A DNA stretch of 53,939 nucleotides. It comes from Fusicatenibacter sp. (GTDB lineage Bacteria > Bacillota > Clostridia > Lachnospirales > Lachnospiraceae). Within the stretch, counting starts at the first letter, position 1. The number at the start of each line of letters is the position of its first letter. Positions 17,780 to 26,641 of this stretch are shown here, piece by piece. The notes under the pieces are model-generated. The model had not been told where the DNA came from and did no database searches. It worked only from the letters and a program-made list of their open reading frames with translations. The stretch lies in contig JAGHIA010000084.1 of NCBI GenBank assembly GCA_017887445.1, positions 1-53,939 on the forward strand, given 5' to 3'. The position numbers and the translations under genes were made by a program.

Positions 17780-18670
17780 ATGTTGCCGTTAATAACAGTT
17801 TTTACACCTACGTATAATCGTAAAGGACTAATTGCAAAGTGTTTTGAGAGCTTGCAGAATCAAACATCATATAATTTCTGCTGGCTGGTAATTGATGACG
17901 GCTCCACAGACGGCACAGATAAAATCATTGGTGAATGGATAAGGCAAGAATCTCGGTTTGAGATTATTTATGATTGTAAGCAAAATGGCGGATTGCATAC
18001 TGCGTACAACCGAGGGATAGAGTTGGCTCAGACAGAATTGTTTGTCTGTATAGATTCGGATGATTGGATGCCGAATGATGCCATTGAAAAAATTGAAAAA
18101 ATATGGCATGAAATCCGGTGCAAAAATTATGTTGGAATTATGGGTATGGACTGCTATGAGGGTGGTTCTTATGTGGGAGATGCTTTTCCGGATGATGTAA
18201 AATCGATGTATTTGTGGGAAAAGTTGACCAAATACAAGCTATCCGGTGATAAAAAAATGATTCATCGAACAGATTTATTAAAGCAAGTAGCACCGATGCC
18301 AACATATAAGAATGAAAAATTTTTCAATCCATCATATATGATGTATCAGTTGGATCAGTATGGAAAACTATATGTTACGAATGATTGCTTCTGCATTGTG
18401 GAGTATCAGCCAGATGGGATGTCTAGTAATATTTTCAAACAGTATCGCAATAGTCCAAATAGCTTTGCTGAAACAAGAAAGTTGTATTTGAATTTTCCGG
18501 GGGCATCTATAGGATTTAAGTATAGGCAATATATACATTATATTTCGAGCTGCATTCTTGCCCATAAATTGGTTCTGGGAATAAAGGAAAGCTCAAATAA
18601 AGGTATGGCTTTCTTGGCGCTTGTACCAGGCTGTTTATTAACGGCAGTAGTTCTTTGGAAATCAAAATGA
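17780..18670 (+). CDS. Glycosyltransferase family 2 (GT-A)
   Basis: 296 residues. Standard GT2 opening ITVFTPTYNRKGLIAKCFESL, then VIDDGSTDGTDKII (first Asp pair, about 36-42), GGLHTAYNRGIE, and the DxD motif as CIDSDDWM near 95. The C-terminal part is variable and probably binds the acceptor. GAGGAAGGATG before the ATG at 17780 serves as ribosome site. It is closely related in its first half to the GT2 at 24510 (TPTYNR, DDGSTD), but the C-termini differ. Confidence 0.9.
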   Translation: MLPLITVFTPTYNRKGLIAKCFESLQNQTSYNFCWLVIDDGSTDGTDKIIGEWIRQESRFEIIYDCKQNGGLHTAYNRGIELAQTELFVCIDSDDWMPNDAIEKIEKIWHEIRCKNYVGIMGMDCYEGGSYVGDAFPDDVKSMYLWEKLTKYKLSGDKKMIHRTDLLKQVAPMPTYKNEKFFNPSYMMYQLDQYGKLYVTNDCFCIVEYQPDGMSSNIFKQYRNSPNSFAETRKLYLNFPGASIGFKYRQYIHYISSCILAHKLVLGIKESSNKGMAFLALVPGCLLTAVVLWKSK

Positions 18671-18686
18671 AAGATAATTGAATGGT

Positions 18687-19802
18687 ATGGTAAAAGTTTT
18701 GTTTTTAATTCATGATTTGGGCGCTGGTGGTGCAGAGAAGGTTCTCGTCAATTTAGTCAATAATATGGATTGCAATCAGTTTGAGATTCATGTTACTGCC
18801 TTGTTTGGCGGGGGTATAAATGAACAGTTTTTGAAGCCGAACATTCATTTCCATACGGTGTGGGCAAAAGAAGTCCCCGGAAATAGTAAATGGATGAAGC
18901 TGTTTTCGCCACAGCAGTTGCATAAAAAATGTGTGACAGAGCATTTTGATATTGAGGTTTCATACTTAGAGGGACCGTCAGCCAGAGTGATTAGTGGATG
19001 CACGGATAAAACGACAAAACTAGTTTCTTGGATTCACGTAGAACAGCATACGATGAAAGCATTGGCAGCTTCTTTCCGCAACTTCAAAGAAGCAAGTCTT
19101 TGCTACAATGCGTTTCATCAAACGGTCTGTGTATCTGAGTATGTATGTAATGACTTTTGCTCAATTTTAAGTTTTGATAAACCTTGTACTGTCTTGTATA
19201 ATACCGTGGAGTCAGACAAGATTTTGACCGAAGCGTTCGAACCAGTGCCGGAGTTTGTAGATGATGGGATGACACGGCTTGTCGCTGTTGGCACGCTCAA
19301 ACAGCCTAAAGGTTATATGCGTTTGTTAAAGATTATTAAGCGGCTGCGGGATGAGTGGTATCCAGTGCATCTTTATGTTCTGGGCATTGGCCCTTTGCAG
19401 CAGGAGATGGAAGCATATATCTGTCAGAATGAACTACATAAAAATGTTACGTTGCTAGGCTATCAGACAAACCCCTACAAATATGTTAGCAAATGTGACA
19501 TGTTTGTATGCGCTAGTTTTGCAGAAGGATTTTCTACCGCTGCTACCGAGGCATTGATTGTCGGAACGCCAGTTTGCACTGTGGATGTTTCTGGTATGAA
19601 GGAGATGCTGGGAAATAATAACGAATATGGTATAGTCACAGAGAATAATGAGGAAGCACTGTTTCGGGGAATGAAACGATTGCTAGATGATGCAGATTTG
19701 CTGGCTTACTATAGAAACCAGGCAAAGATTAGAGGCAACACTTTTAGAACAGAAGAAACTGTAAGAGCTATAGAAAGAAAACTACTGGAGCTATTAGTCT
19801 AA
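18687..19802 (+). CDS. Glycosyltransferase family 4 (GT-B)
   Basis: 371 residues. Begins VKVLFLIHDLGAGGAEKVLVNLV, the GGAEK motif typical of GT4 enzymes, and continues to AVGTLKQPKGYMRLLKI (donor-domain start) and CASFAEGFSTAATEALIVGTP (E-x7-E). I prefer the ATG at 18687; an in-frame TTG at 18678 is the only longer option and neither has a strong ribosome site, which suggests low translation or coupling to the preceding gene. Substrates are unknown. Confidence 0.88.
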   Translation: MVKVLFLIHDLGAGGAEKVLVNLVNNMDCNQFEIHVTALFGGGINEQFLKPNIHFHTVWAKEVPGNSKWMKLFSPQQLHKKCVTEHFDIEVSYLEGPSARVISGCTDKTTKLVSWIHVEQHTMKALAASFRNFKEASLCYNAFHQTVCVSEYVCNDFCSILSFDKPCTVLYNTVESDKILTEAFEPVPEFVDDGMTRLVAVGTLKQPKGYMRLLKIIKRLRDEWYPVHLYVLGIGPLQQEMEAYICQNELHKNVTLLGYQTNPYKYVSKCDMFVCASFAEGFSTAATEALIVGTPVCTVDVSGMKEMLGNNNEYGIVTENNEEALFRGMKRLLDDADLLAYYRNQAKIRGNTFRTEETVRAIERKLLELLV

Positions 19803-19857
19803 TGTAGGTGGAATAGTCAATTAGGATTTTATTATTTGGAAGGATTATGGGCGCAAT

Positions 19858-20400
19858 ATGAATTACTTAAAGGAATTTGTGTATCGGCTTAGAGGGGAAT
19901 ATACAACTGAACGGCTCATTAAGATGGGAATGAAAGTTGGTAAAAACTTCAAGAGGCTTAATGGAACTATTTTAGATCCGGGACATTGTTGGCTGATTGA
20001 AATTGGGGATAATGTGACAATGGCACCACGAGTGCATATTCTTTGCCATGATGCAAGTACAAAGACATTTTTGGGATATACAAAAATAGGCCGAGTGTCC
20101 ATTGGAGATAATGTTTTTATTGGCGCAGAGAGTGTTGTTCTTCCTGGCGTTAAGATTGGGAACAATGTTGTGATTGGTGCGAACAGCACCGTAACGCATG
20201 ATATTCCGAATAATTCGGTAGCTGTTGGTTCTCCAGCACGAGTCGTTGGCACTTTGAATGAATACATTGAAAAAGAAAAAAAACGAATGGAAATTGCTCC
20301 GTGTTATGGGGAAGAATATACATTGCGGGGAAATGTTTCAATGGAGAAGAGACAAAAACAAAAAGAAGAATTACAGGGGAAAATCGGGTATATAATATGA
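19858..20400 (+). CDS. Acyltransferase, left-handed beta-helix (hexapeptide) type
   Basis: 180 residues. From about 45 to 135 the sequence is built of hexapeptide repeats (IGDNVTMAPRV, IGRVSIGDNVFIGAESVVLPGVKIGNNVVIGANSTV) and ends PNNSVAVGSPARVVG, the usual closing segment of NodL/LacA/CysE-like O-acetyltransferases. The catalytic His is likely H58 in ILCHDA. It probably O-acetylates a sugar of the repeat unit. The only usable start is the ATG at 19858, with GGAAGGA rather far upstream. It overlaps the next gene by ATGA. Confidence 0.88.
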   Translation: MNYLKEFVYRLRGEYTTERLIKMGMKVGKNFKRLNGTILDPGHCWLIEIGDNVTMAPRVHILCHDASTKTFLGYTKIGRVSIGDNVFIGAESVVLPGVKIGNNVVIGANSTVTHDIPNNSVAVGSPARVVGTLNEYIEKEKKRMEIAPCYGEEYTLRGNVSMEKRQKQKEELQGKIGYII

Positions 20401-21410
20401 ACAATATAGTAATTTCAATTATTATACCAACGTATAACATTTCTCGGTATATAGGCGTTTGCTTAGATAGCGTAATTCAACAGACGTGGAGAGATTTGGA
20501 AATCATTGTTGTTGATGATGGCTCTACCGATCATACAGCGCAGATTGTAGAATCCTATGCGAAGAAAGATCAGCGGATCAGGCTCATTCGAAAAAAGAAC
20601 GGAGGAGTAACATCAGCTCGTTTAGAGGGAATTCGACAGGCTACAGGCGAGTACATAGGATTTGTTGATGGTGACGATGTGATTGAGCCGGATATGTATG
20701 AACGTCTTCTGACGAATGCTGTTAATTATCAAGCAGATATATCTCATTGCGGATATCAAATGGTGTTTCCTGATCGTATAGATTATTATTACAACACAGG
20801 TCTTCTTGTGAAGCAAGAAAAGGCAGAAGCTCTGAAAGAGCTTTTGTCCGGAGAAAGAATTGAGCCGGGTCTATGTAATAAACTCTTTTACAAGAGCTTG
20901 TTCCACAGCTTGCTACACAATAATATTATGGATGTTACAATCAGGAATTATGAAGATTTTTTGATGAATTATTATTTGTTTAATGAGTCGAAATTATCAA
21001 TTTTTGAAGATTGGTGTCCGTATCATTATGTAGTGCGAAAGGGCTCGGCGGCTACGTCAAAAGTAAATGATCACAAATTACATGATCCTATTAAGGTTGT
21101 TGAAATTCTTATGAAAGAAACAGAAAATGATGAAGAATTACAACTTATTTTGTTTCAAAGACTTCTACGACTACAGGTTGGATTAGCTACAATGCCTGTG
21201 AAGGAAAGTAGAGATGTGATTTTACCATACAAAAGACAAGCTAAATTGTTTGTTAAGAGTAAGTTTTTGGAATGTTTAGGAAAACGGGGCATTGATGTAA
21301 AATTGAAAGTAATGCTATTTTGGGTTTCGATTTGGCCTTGGAGTTATGAAAAGGTGCATATAGTGTATAGCCGTATAACGGGAAACGATAAAAAATATGA
21401 TGTAGATTAG
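20397..21410 (+). CDS. Glycosyltransferase family 2 (GT-A)
   Basis: 337 residues from the ATG at 20397 (ATGA overlap with the acetyltransferase); an open frame further upstream is only the shadow of that gene. Motifs: ISIIIPTYNISRYIGVCLDSVI, VVDDGSTDHTAQIV, GGVTSARLEGI, and the DxD motif as FVDGDDVIEPDMY. The C-terminal 200 residues are acceptor-specific and not recognisable. It shares its layout with the next GT2. Confidence 0.9.
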   Translation: MNNIVISIIIPTYNISRYIGVCLDSVIQQTWRDLEIIVVDDGSTDHTAQIVESYAKKDQRIRLIRKKNGGVTSARLEGIRQATGEYIGFVDGDDVIEPDMYERLLTNAVNYQADISHCGYQMVFPDRIDYYYNTGLLVKQEKAEALKELLSGERIEPGLCNKLFYKSLFHSLLHNNIMDVTIRNYEDFLMNYYLFNESKLSIFEDWCPYHYVVRKGSAATSKVNDHKLHDPIKVVEILMKETENDEELQLILFQRLLRLQVGLATMPVKESRDVILPYKRQAKLFVKSKFLECLGKRGIDVKLKVMLFWVSIWPWSYEKVHIVYSRITGNDKKYDVD

Positions 21411-21419
21411 GAGAAGGAA

Positions 21420-22412
21420 ATGGAAGACCTAATTGGCGATGACTTAATCAGCATTATAATTCCGGTTTACAAAGTGGAAAAATATTTTGACAAGTGTATT
21501 GAGTCAGTTGTTAATCAATCGTATCGGAATTTGGAGATTATCTTGGTAGACGACGGTTCACCTGATAACTGCCCTGCCATGTGTGATGCTTGGGCTCAGA
21601 AAGATAGCAGAATCAAAGTCATACATAAAGCAAACGGTGGCTTGTCGGACGCAAGAAACGCTGGCATGGCTGTTGCTACCGGTGAACTTATGGGATTCGT
21701 GGACAGCGATGATTGGATTGATTTAGATATGTATCGGCAGTTGCATGAACTTATGACAGCAGATGGCAGCGACATCGCTGCCTGCGGCGTCGAAATGGTC
21801 TGGGAAGATGAAACTCCGTCCCGACAGTTGACAAAATCAGGTTGCTGCGTTCTGAATCAGGAAGAAGCCATGAGGGCAATTATCGAGGAATCTTGGCTCA
21901 AGCAGCCGGTATGGTACAAGCTGTATAAGACGGCCTATATTCATGATATTCTATTTCCAGTTGATAAATATCATGAGGATGTTTTCTGGAGTTATCAAGC
22001 GGTTGCTAAGGCAAATAAAGTATCTGTTACCGATAAAGTAGGTTACTATTATGTCCAGCACAGCGGCAGTATTATGGGCGAAAGTTATTCTTTAAAGCGT
22101 TTGGATGCGGTCGAAGCAAAAAAAAATAGGATGGTTTTCATCCGTGAACACTTTCCTGGGATGGAAACGCTGACACAGATTGATTTGCTGTTTTCCTGTA
22201 TGTATCATGGTCAGATGGCAATCAAGTATCTGGAGAACCCGGAGCGTAAACGGACGTTTACATTTTTGAAAGATGCAGTATTATATTGTCCTATGCCGCA
22301 TGGAGATGAATACAAAAAGAAATCTATCAAACAAAGATTTTGGATGCGTTTAGCAAAGAGAAACTTGGTTTTGGCATGTTGGATTAGAGGCGGCTTGGGC
22401 ATTGGCCTATAA
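21420..22412 (+). CDS. Glycosyltransferase family 2 (GT-A)
   Basis: 330 residues. ISIIIPVYKVEKYFDKCIESV, LVDDGSPDNCPAMCD, GGLSDARNAGM and the DxD motif as FVDSDDWIDLDMY define a GT2 of the EpsJ/WaaB-like kind common in Firmicute capsule loci. AGGAGAAGG precedes the ATG at 21420. It follows the previous GT2 by 9 bp, and the two are probably successive enzymes in repeat-unit assembly. Confidence 0.9.
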   Translation: MEDLIGDDLISIIIPVYKVEKYFDKCIESVVNQSYRNLEIILVDDGSPDNCPAMCDAWAQKDSRIKVIHKANGGLSDARNAGMAVATGELMGFVDSDDWIDLDMYRQLHELMTADGSDIAACGVEMVWEDETPSRQLTKSGCCVLNQEEAMRAIIEESWLKQPVWYKLYKTAYIHDILFPVDKYHEDVFWSYQAVAKANKVSVTDKVGYYYVQHSGSIMGESYSLKRLDAVEAKKNRMVFIREHFPGMETLTQIDLLFSCMYHGQMAIKYLENPERKRTFTFLKDAVLYCPMPHGDEYKKKSIKQRFWMRLAKRNLVLACWIRGGLGIGL

Positions 22413-22426
22413 AAAGGAGAGGTTAA

Positions 22427-23659
22427 ATGAAAATAGCAATAGCGGGAACAGGATATGTCGGCTTATCACTGGCAGTTTTATTATCGCAGCATAATGATGT
22501 CACAGCCGTTGATATTATTCCTGAAAAAGTTGAGATGCTGAACAGCAGGATCTCACCCATTAAGGACATGGAAATCGAAGATTATTTGGCTCATAAAGAA
22601 TTACATTTATCTGCCACGTTGGATGGCGAAAAGGCTTATCGTGATGCAGAGTTTGTGATTATAGCAACACCTACGGATTATGATCCAGTCAAAAACTTTT
22701 TTGATACGTCTTCCGTGGAATCTGCAATAGAACAAATCATGAGCGTTAATCAGGCTGCAATTATAATTATTAAGTCCACGGTTCCGGTTGGGTATACGAA
22801 GAGTTTGCGGGAGAAATATCATACAGATCGGATTTTATTTAGCCCAGAGTTTTTGAGGGAAGGTCGGGCATTATACGATAATCTGTATCCTTCACGGATT
22901 ATTGTGGGAGCGCCTCAGACTGTGCTGGAGATGGTTGAAGCTGCCCATACTTTTGCAGCGCTGCTTCAGGAGGGGGCAGTTAAAAACGATATTCCAATTC
23001 TCTTTACAGATACGACGGAGGCTGAGGCGGTTAAATTGTTTGCAAATACTTACCTCGCATTGCGGGTCAGCTTTTTTAATGAATTGGACACCTATGCAGA
23101 GATGAGGGGATTGGATACCCGGCAAATTATAGAAGGAGTTGGATTAGACCCACGGATTGGTTCGCATTATAATAACCCTTCTTTTGGTTATGGAGGATAT
23201 TGTCTGCCGAAGGATACCAAGCAGCTTTTGGCTAATTATCAGGATGTGCCGGAAAACATTATTGGTGCGATTGTAGATGCAAACCGTACCAGAAAAGATT
23301 TTATCGCAGAGCGCATCTTAGAGAAAGCAGGGTATTATGACCACGATACTAAAGGACGTGGAGGTGTATCCGGGAAAAATGTAACGATTGGAATTTATCG
23401 TTTGACAATGAAATCTGGTTCAGATAATTTTCGACAGTCTTCTATTCAAGGGGTAATGAAACGGTTAAAAGCAAAAGGCGCAAATGTTGTAATCTACGAG
23501 CCGACTTTGAAAGAAGATATGTTTTTTGGAAGCCAAGTAATTACTTCATTTGAAGAATTCAAAAAAAACAGCGATGTAATCGTGGCGAATCGTTATGCTG
23601 AAGAATTGGAAAATTGTTGGGATAAAGTTTATACCAGAGATATTTATAGGAGAGACTGA
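22427..23659 (+). CDS. ugd: UDP-glucose 6-dehydrogenase
   Basis: 410 residues, slightly longer than the 388 of enterobacterial Ugd, which it resembles along its length ([72 protein letters not shown]). The catalytic cysteine is C259 in [15 protein letters not shown]. It oxidises UDP-glucose twice to UDP-glucuronate using NAD+, so the polymer very likely contains glucuronic acid or a derivative. Ribosome site AAAAAGGAG. The close match to E. coli-type Ugd hints that this cassette has moved between distant bacteria. Confidence 0.93.
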   Translation: MKIAIAGTGYVGLSLAVLLSQHNDVTAVDIIPEKVEMLNSRISPIKDMEIEDYLAHKELHLSATLDGEKAYRDAEFVIIATPTDYDPVKNFFDTSSVESAIEQIMSVNQAAIIIIKSTVPVGYTKSLREKYHTDRILFSPEFLREGRALYDNLYPSRIIVGAPQTVLEMVEAAHTFAALLQEGAVKNDIPILFTDTTEAEAVKLFANTYLALRVSFFNELDTYAEMRGLDTRQIIEGVGLDPRIGSHYNNPSFGYGGYCLPKDTKQLLANYQDVPENIIGAIVDANRTRKDFIAERILEKAGYYDHDTKGRGGVSGKNVTIGIYRLTMKSGSDNFRQSSIQGVMKRLKAKGANVVIYEPTLKEDMFFGSQVITSFEEFKKNSDVIVANRYAEELENCWDKVYTRDIYRRD

Positions 23660-23692
23660 GAAAATATAATTAGTAGAATGAGGGAGAAGGCT

Positions 23693-24457
23693 ATGGTTTG
23701 TTTTACAATCGCTTTACGCAGTAAGGAAAGCACCAATCATTGGGAACAAGTCATGGAAGACTTTAATAATACATTGGCGTCCATATTCAATCAAACGAAC
23801 CCGGACTTTCAAGTGTTTGTAGGATGCAACGAAATACCGATTCTTCGGAGAGAGTATGATGATAGGCTTCATTTCATAACGACCGATTTACCCGTTCCCC
23901 GAACATGGGAGGAAAAATGCAGAGACAGAAGTTGGAAACTATGCCTATGTGCAAAAGAAATACGTATTCGCATGAGCGAGCTTCAAGTGTGCGGGGGGAC
24001 ATTTGTCTTTCCAGTGGATGATTATGTAAGCAATCGGATTGCTGAGTGGGCAGCGAAACATCCGGGAGCAAATGGATTTAAGTCAAAGAATGGCTATAAA
24101 TGGCGAAAGGGCAGTTCAATGCTGGAAATCACACCATACTATGGCGGCACAATGAACATCATGAAAATGTACGAGGATGATCTGCCGTTAGAAATGCCAG
24201 ATCAAGCACTTTGCTTTGACAAAGAAACGGCAATGCGCTTAACGAAGCGTTACTCGATTCGCTGGTATGATATAGAGGTCGAAAGAAAATTTGCGGAACT
24301 GGGAAAACCTTTGGAACGACTTCCGTTCCGTAGCACCATATATGTAGTGGGGACGGGATACAATATTTCAAACGAAGACCCGCACTGGAATAAGAAACAG
24401 GATGACAGATTTCATCCAGTAGCTTTTTTTGAGAAGCATCAATCCTCTCACGTATAG
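23693..24457 (+). CDS. Putative GT-A-like protein of unknown substrate
   Basis: 254 residues from the ATG at 23693, chosen because GGGAGAAGG lies just before it; an in-frame ATG at 23678 lacks any ribosome site. It opens with VCFTIALRSKESTNHWE and has FNQTNPDFQVFVGCN, where GT2 enzymes put the first nucleotide-binding strand, and FVFPVDDYVSNRIAEW, where they put DxD. I do not recognise the exact family. It lies between ugd and a GT2 gene and ends 52 bp before the latter, so a transferase role in the same pathway is likely but not shown. Confidence 0.6.
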   Translation: MVCFTIALRSKESTNHWEQVMEDFNNTLASIFNQTNPDFQVFVGCNEIPILRREYDDRLHFITTDLPVPRTWEEKCRDRSWKLCLCAKEIRIRMSELQVCGGTFVFPVDDYVSNRIAEWAAKHPGANGFKSKNGYKWRKGSSMLEITPYYGGTMNIMKMYEDDLPLEMPDQALCFDKETAMRLTKRYSIRWYDIEVERKFAELGKPLERLPFRSTIYVVGTGYNISNEDPHWNKKQDDRFHPVAFFEKHQSSHV

Positions 24458-24509
24458 AAAGCTGGATGAGGATATAAAGGATGAGATAGGGATAGTATAA
24501 GGAGGCAAT

Positions 24510-25448
24510 ATGAATTTCAAGTATAAAATAACACTTTTTACCCCGACCTATAACCGTGCTTATATTCTGGAAAACCTGTACCGTTCTGTTCAGCGGCAGA
24601 CTTTCCGGGATTTTGAGTGGATTATCGTGGACGACGGTTCCACTGACAATACAGAGGAGCTTGTCAAAAGCTGGATAGAAGATGGAAATGACTTTCCCAT
24701 TCGTTTTTATAAAGTACTCAATGGCGGGAAATGCCGTGCCATCAACAGAGGCCTGGATCTTGCTGAGGGTGAGCTGTTCTTTATCATGGATTCAGACGAT
24801 TATTTGACAGATGATGCAATGGAGACTGTTGTAAAATGGGAAGCTACGATTGCAGGAAAGCCTGAGTACTGCGGCGTTGCAGGCAATCGAGGTTCCAGTC
24901 CGACAGAAACACCAAATACTCGCTTGTGGCAGATGTATGGCGAAGGCTGCCAGTATATTGATGAATACGCTTATTGCCGTTACCCTGAATATACGGATAA
25001 GGTGATTGATGGGGAACGGGCAGGTATTTGGTATACTGAAATCCACCGAAAATATAAATACCCTGAATTCGAGGGCGAAAATTTCCTGACGCCTTGCATT
25101 ACCTGGAATCGTATGGCGAGAGATGGTTATAAAATCCGCATTTTTGACGACATTATCTGGATCTGCAAATATTTAGAGGATGGTTTGACTGCACAAGGAA
25201 GTATGCGCTTTATCAAAAATCCAGCGGGAGCTGGCTTGTTTTTGAGAGAGAGAGCAGAATTTTTAGGTTACCCATTAAAAGAAAGGATTAAGATGTGGTA
25301 CACGTTTTATTGTGATCACACATTTTGCGATGAACAGTATCGGTTGACAAAAAAGCAATGCGCAGAGTACATTGATGCTCCATTGGCTATGATTTACGCA
25401 GCTGTGGTAATACATGGAATATCCCGTAGGATAAGGAAAAGAAGATGA
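24510..25448 (+). CDS. Glycosyltransferase family 2 (GT-A)
   Basis: 312 residues. ITLFTPTYNRAYILENLYRSV, IVDDGSTDNTEELV, GGKCRAINRGLDLA and the DxD motif as FIMDSDDYLTDDAME. TAAGGAGG stands ahead of the ATG at 24510. The stop overlaps the following pyruvyltransferase start (ATGA at 25445), so the sugar this enzyme adds may be the one that becomes pyruvylated; that link is inference from coupling only. Confidence 0.9.
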   Translation: MNFKYKITLFTPTYNRAYILENLYRSVQRQTFRDFEWIIVDDGSTDNTEELVKSWIEDGNDFPIRFYKVLNGGKCRAINRGLDLAEGELFFIMDSDDYLTDDAMETVVKWEATIAGKPEYCGVAGNRGSSPTETPNTRLWQMYGEGCQYIDEYAYCRYPEYTDKVIDGERAGIWYTEIHRKYKYPEFEGENFLTPCITWNRMARDGYKIRIFDDIIWICKYLEDGLTAQGSMRFIKNPAGAGLFLRERAEFLGYPLKERIKMWYTFYCDHTFCDEQYRLTKKQCAEYIDAPLAMIYAAVVIHGISRRIRKRR

Positions 25449-26629
25449 GAAATATTATTATTACCGGAGGAGAACTGTTTAATAAGGGTGCTCAGGCGAT
25501 GACATTCATTGCCGTTGACGAGATGAAAAAGCGTTTCCCGGACCATAAGATTTTGGTTTTATCAGAAATGGATTTGCAGCGTCCAAAAGAAGAGCGGGAA
25601 CAGTATGTGTTTGGGTTTATAGGCTGGTATCCAATAAAATTTGCCAGATGCCAGACGAATTCCGTATCAAGGGGATTATGCTTGTTACGCAATAGAAAAG
25701 AACTGCTGGAAGCTGAAAATATATACAAAAATGCAGACTTGATGGTTGATGTAAGCGGATATGCTCTGGGGTCTAACTGGAGCGAAGAGACGTGTAACCA
25801 CTACCTGGATCATTTGGAATTTGCAAAAGCATTCCATATTCCGGTTTATCTTATGCCGCAGTCTTTTGGACCTTTTGAATTTCAAGGGAAAGCAGGGGAA
25901 AAGGTCGAACAACGGATAAGGGAGTTGCTTCCTACAGCGAAAGCGATCTGTGCCCGTGAGCAGGAAGGATATCAGGAACTGAAAGACCGATATCATTTGC
26001 AAAATGTGATACTTGCCAATGATATGGTCGTCAACAATTCTGGTATTGACCTTAATAACATCTATGGCAAAGTGCCTGCCATTGAGCTGCCGGATATTTT
26101 ACCAGGAAGCGTTGCGGTCATTCCAAATCAAAGAAACTATGCGGCAGCAAATGAGAGTTTGGTGCGGAAGTTGCATATTTCTATGATAGATAATCTGTTG
26201 CAAAATGATTTGACAGTGTATCTATTGACTCACTCCGATGTGGATCAGGAAATTTGCAAGGAATTGAAACGTGAATTCTGCACAGACAGACGGGTGGTTT
26301 TGCTTGAGCGGGAATTGAACTGTATAGAGTTTAATGAGCTTGTAAAACAATTTCAATTTGTCGTTGCTTCCCGTTTCCATGCGATTGTCCATGCGTTCAA
26401 AAACGGAGTCCCCTGTATCGCATTGGGATGGGCTACGAAGTATCACGATTTGATGAAACAATTTGGGCAGGAGCGATATATGCTGGATGTGCGGCAGCAA
26501 ATCAACGAGGAGGATATGGGTAAGGCGATTCAAAGTATAATGAAGGAAAGGGATGGACAATCATCCGTAATACTGAAAAGGCTGAGCGTATTGCAGGAGA
26601 AAGATATTTTTGAAATTGTTGATTTGTAA
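25445..26629 (+). CDS. Polysaccharide pyruvyltransferase (WcaK/CsaB family)
   Basis: 394 residues, intact. It opens with ITGGELFNKGAQAMTF, continues through LMVDVSGYALGSNW and VYLMPQSFGPF, and ends with FVVASRFHAIVHAFKNGVPCIALGWATKY, the conserved S-R-x-H segment of the family. It should add pyruvate from PEP to a sugar as an acidic ketal. A second family member at 16902 is interrupted, so this one may be the constant activity while the other switches. Confidence 0.88.
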   Translation: MRNIIITGGELFNKGAQAMTFIAVDEMKKRFPDHKILVLSEMDLQRPKEEREQYVFGFIGWYPIKFARCQTNSVSRGLCLLRNRKELLEAENIYKNADLMVDVSGYALGSNWSEETCNHYLDHLEFAKAFHIPVYLMPQSFGPFEFQGKAGEKVEQRIRELLPTAKAICAREQEGYQELKDRYHLQNVILANDMVVNNSGIDLNNIYGKVPAIELPDILPGSVAVIPNQRNYAAANESLVRKLHISMIDNLLQNDLTVYLLTHSDVDQEICKELKREFCTDRRVVLLERELNCIEFNELVKQFQFVVASRFHAIVHAFKNGVPCIALGWATKYHDLMKQFGQERYMLDVRQQINEEDMGKAIQSIMKERDGQSSVILKRLSVLQEKDIFEIVDL

Positions 26630-26641
26630 TCTGGAGATACT

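Noticed and set aside
20301-20396. Longer N-terminus for the GT2 at 20397
   Set aside because: The extra 32 residues are out-of-frame acetyltransferase sequence; GT2 homology starts at the ATG in the ATGA overlap.
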